In this document: piece after piece, positions 6,961 to 8,192 of the stretch
How positions within the stretch are numbered: the first letter of the stretch is position 1
How the letters are laid out: the number at the start of each line of letters is the position of its first letter
DNA from: an uncultured Verrucomicrobiota bacterium
GTDB lineage: Bacteria; Verrucomicrobiota; Verrucomicrobiia; Chthoniobacterales; SZAS-18
DNA length: 8,192 nucleotides
Direction: 5' to 3'
Assembly: GCA_937873255.1 (NCBI GenBank)
Contig: CALMVM010000327.1
Location: 1-8,192 of the forward strand
Program-made: the position numbers and the translations under genes
The notes under the pieces: model-generated
Told to the model about the DNA's origin: nothing
The model's input: only the letters and a program-made list of their open reading frames with translations
Databases searched by the model: none

Positions 6961-7200
6961 CTATTGCTCGGGACGCTCCTCGATCTCGAAGGAAACCCGC
7001 CCGCCCTGGCGCGACGAAGACAGGAGCAATCCACGGATCGCATTGATCGTGTGCCCTTGTTTGCCGATCACCTTGCCCACCTCCGAGCGGGGCAGCTCCA
7101 GCACGAACTGCCGGGCGTCTCCCTGCTCGGAAACGCGTACGGTGAACTCGTCGGGCCGGTCCACCAATTGACCGACCACGTATTCCAGGAACTCTTTCAT
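6961..7200 (-). CDS. khpA: KH-domain RNA-binding protein KhpA
   Basis: This is a 79-residue single type II KH-domain protein. It begins MKEFLEYVVGQLVDRPDEF, as KhpA proteins typically do, and carries the RNA-binding GxxG loop in VGKVIGKQGHTINAIRGLL (about 41-59), followed by a basic patch and strand RVSFEIEE. KhpA binds many RNAs, often as a heterodimer with KhpB/Jag, and affects cell envelope growth and translation in Firmicutes. It is commonly encoded directly after rpsP, as here (35-base gap), which supports the assignment. The ATG at 7198-7200 fits the family start; further upstream the open frame runs antisense-like through rpsP. No clear Shine-Dalgarno is visible. The stop is TAG. Confidence 0.93.
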   Translation of the reverse strand: MKEFLEYVVGQLVDRPDEFTVRVSEQGDARQFVLELPRSEVGKVIGKQGHTINAIRGLLLSSSRQGGRVSFEIEERPEQ

Positions 7201-7235
7201 GCCGGAAGTCCCCGTTTTCGCCGCAAGATTCCCGG

Positions 7236-7502
7236 TCAGGCCGCGCTGGCCGCCAGCAGGCCGGACTTGCGCGCCTTCTTGATGATGCTGCGCACGGTGT
7301 CCGAAGGCTGCGCGCCGCACTTGATCCAGTAGTCCGCCCGCTCCAGGTCGATCCGGGAATTATCGCCCGTCTGCTTGGGATCGTAGTTGCCGATGATCTC
7401 GATGAACTTGCCGTCACGCGGGCTGCGCTTGTCGGCGACCACCACCTTGTAATACGGGTGGTTCAAACTGCCTTCTCTCCTCAGACGAATTGCGACGGCC
7501 AT
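7236..7502 (-). CDS. rpsP: 30S ribosomal protein S16
   Basis: The 88-residue protein is bS16, an assembly protein of the 30S subunit body. It has the family hallmarks AIRLRREGSLNHPYYKVVVA near the N-terminus (typical RLxRxGxKxxPxYRIVVAD), SPRDGKFIEIIGNYDP (about 27-42) and the C-terminal DYWIKCGAQPSDTVRSIIKK. Length is normal for the family. A small variation is SLNHP where many S16 proteins have KKxPF/R. The start ATG (7500-7502) gives the expected MAVAIRLRR. Upstream is the 81-base gap to ffh, the largest within the cluster, with only a weak purine-rich AGAG before the start. It lies between ffh and khpA in the conserved ribosome and secretion cluster. Confidence 0.98.
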   Translation of the reverse strand: MAVAIRLRREGSLNHPYYKVVVADKRSPRDGKFIEIIGNYDPKQTGDNSRIDLERADYWIKCGAQPSDTVRSIIKKARKSGLLAASAA

Positions 7503-7564
7503 AAATCTCTAATTTCCTAGGTTTCGGGTGGACGGGTGACTTAACACAGCTTTTCCACACGCGC

Positions 7565-7583
7565 GAGGGGAAATCTTTCCCTC
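7565..7583 (-). terminator. Hairpin directly after the ffh stop
   Basis: On the minus strand the sequence right after the ffh TAA can pair GAGGGAAA with TTTCCCCTC, about eight pairs with one bulged C and a tight loop. No T-run follows (GCGCGTGTGG), so it is not a classic intrinsic terminator. It could be an attenuator, an RNA processing site, or chance. If it stopped transcription, rpsP-khpA-trmD would need their own promoter within 7503-7564, where none is obvious. Confidence 0.3.
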
Positions 7584-8192
7584 TTATCCCGGCAATCGAC
7601 CACCGGCCGGCATCCCGGGCATCCCCCCGCCCATGCGGCCCATCATCTTTTTCATCTGGAAGCGTTGCAGCAACTCGTTGACCTCCGTCACGCTCGTGCC
7701 GCTGCCGGCCGCCACGCGCCGCCGCCGGCGGGCGTCGAGGAGTTCGGGCTTGCGGCGTTCCTTGAGCGTCATTGAAAGGACGATGGCCTCGGCGCGCTTG
7801 AGTTCCTTGCCGTCGGTGGGCAGGTCTTTCATCTGACTCATCCCGGGCAGCATGGCGAAGAGGTTTTCCAAGGGGCCGAGCTTCTTGATGAAGCGCATCT
7901 GGTTGAGGAAATCCTCGAAGTCGAAGCTCGCCGTGCGCAGCTTCTCTTCCATCCGCCGAGCGTCTTCCTCGTCGATGGCCTCGGCCGCTTTCTCGACGAG
8001 GCCGACGATGTCTCCCATGCCCAGGATTCGCCCCGCCAGACGCTCGGGATAAAAGGCCTCGAACTGATCGAGCTTCTCGCCCACGCCCGCGAACTTGATC
8101 GGCCGATGCGTGACCTCACGCATGGAAAGCGCCGCGCCGCCGCGCGCATCGCCGTCGAGCTTGGTCAAGACCAATCCGGTGATGCCCAACGC
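7584..8192 (-). CDS. ffh: Signal recognition particle protein Ffh, C-terminal part
   Basis: Ffh is the SRP GTPase that binds signal sequences and the 4.5S-type RNA and delivers ribosomes to FtsY at the membrane. The 202 visible residues run off the right edge. They begin in the G domain with ALGITGLVLTKLDGDARGGA, holding the G4 base-recognition TKLD and the DARGG motif. HRPIKFAGVGEKLDQFEAF and PERLAGRILGMGDIVGLVEK close the GTPase domain. The M domain follows, with FLNQMRFIKKLGPLENLFAM forming the methionine-rich groove and GSGTSVTEVNELLQRFQ (about 163-179) the RNA-binding helix-turn-helix. The end is Met/Gly-rich (KKMMGRMGGGMPGMPAGG). Just before GSG the usual Ser-Arg-Arg type loop reads LLDARRRRRVAA, with Arg in place of the common Ser. 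About 240-250 N-terminal residues (N domain and the first G motifs) are presumed to lie outside the window. Confidence 0.97.
   Translation of the reverse strand, partial: ALGITGLVLTKLDGDARGGAALSMREVTHRPIKFAGVGEKLDQFEAFYPERLAGRILGMGDIVGLVEKAAEAIDEEDARRMEEKLRTASFDFEDFLNQMRFIKKLGPLENLFAMLPGMSQMKDLPTDGKELKRAEAIVLSMTLKERRKPELLDARRRRRVAAGSGTSVTEVNELLQRFQMKKMMGRMGGGMPGMPAGGRLPG

Noticed and set aside
6932..7417. N-terminal extension of trmD through khpA and into rpsP
   Set aside because: The extension has no family likeness, and TrmD begins exactly at the MLEID start at 6931.

Overview
The window is a compact, G+C-rich bacterial chromosome segment with short gaps and no mobile element, CRISPR array or stretch over 300 bases without a gene. 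A single-pass AsmA-like protein and a protein with a cleavable signal peptide point to a Gram-negative cell envelope. The gene order ffh-rpsP-khpA-trmD, a tRNA without an encoded CCA end, starts mostly lacking a Shine-Dalgarno sequence, and the general look of the proteins suggest Verrucomicrobiota (Opitutales-like). That taxon is a guess from pattern recognition, not a search result.

Layout. At the left edge is the C-terminal part of an unrecognised protein (+, to 380). It converges on an AsmA-like membrane-anchored protein (-, 399-1832). A short divergent region (1833-1924) separates this from a three-gene plus-strand cluster: an ABCG-type ABC half-transporter with ATPase and permease in one chain (1925-3643), a small membrane-anchored protein with a possible OB-like beta fold (3679-4083), and a secreted, mostly helical repeat protein (4099-5991). 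Gaps of 35 and 15 bases make one transcript likely. A tRNA-Pro with anticodon GGG follows on the plus strand (6100-6173).

The right part is read from the minus strand and is the conserved translation and secretion cluster: ffh (SRP GTPase, N-terminus beyond the right edge), rpsP (ribosomal protein S16), khpA (KH-domain RNA-binding protein) and trmD (tRNA m1G37 methyltransferase). rimM and rplS, which often flank trmD in other bacteria, are not in their usual places. The TrmD product should methylate G37 of the tRNA-Pro(GGG) gene lying tail to tail with it.

The right half is housekeeping. The least explained part is the cluster at 1925-5991, where an ABC exporter-like protein is followed by two unrecognised envelope proteins that could form an uncharacterised envelope system.
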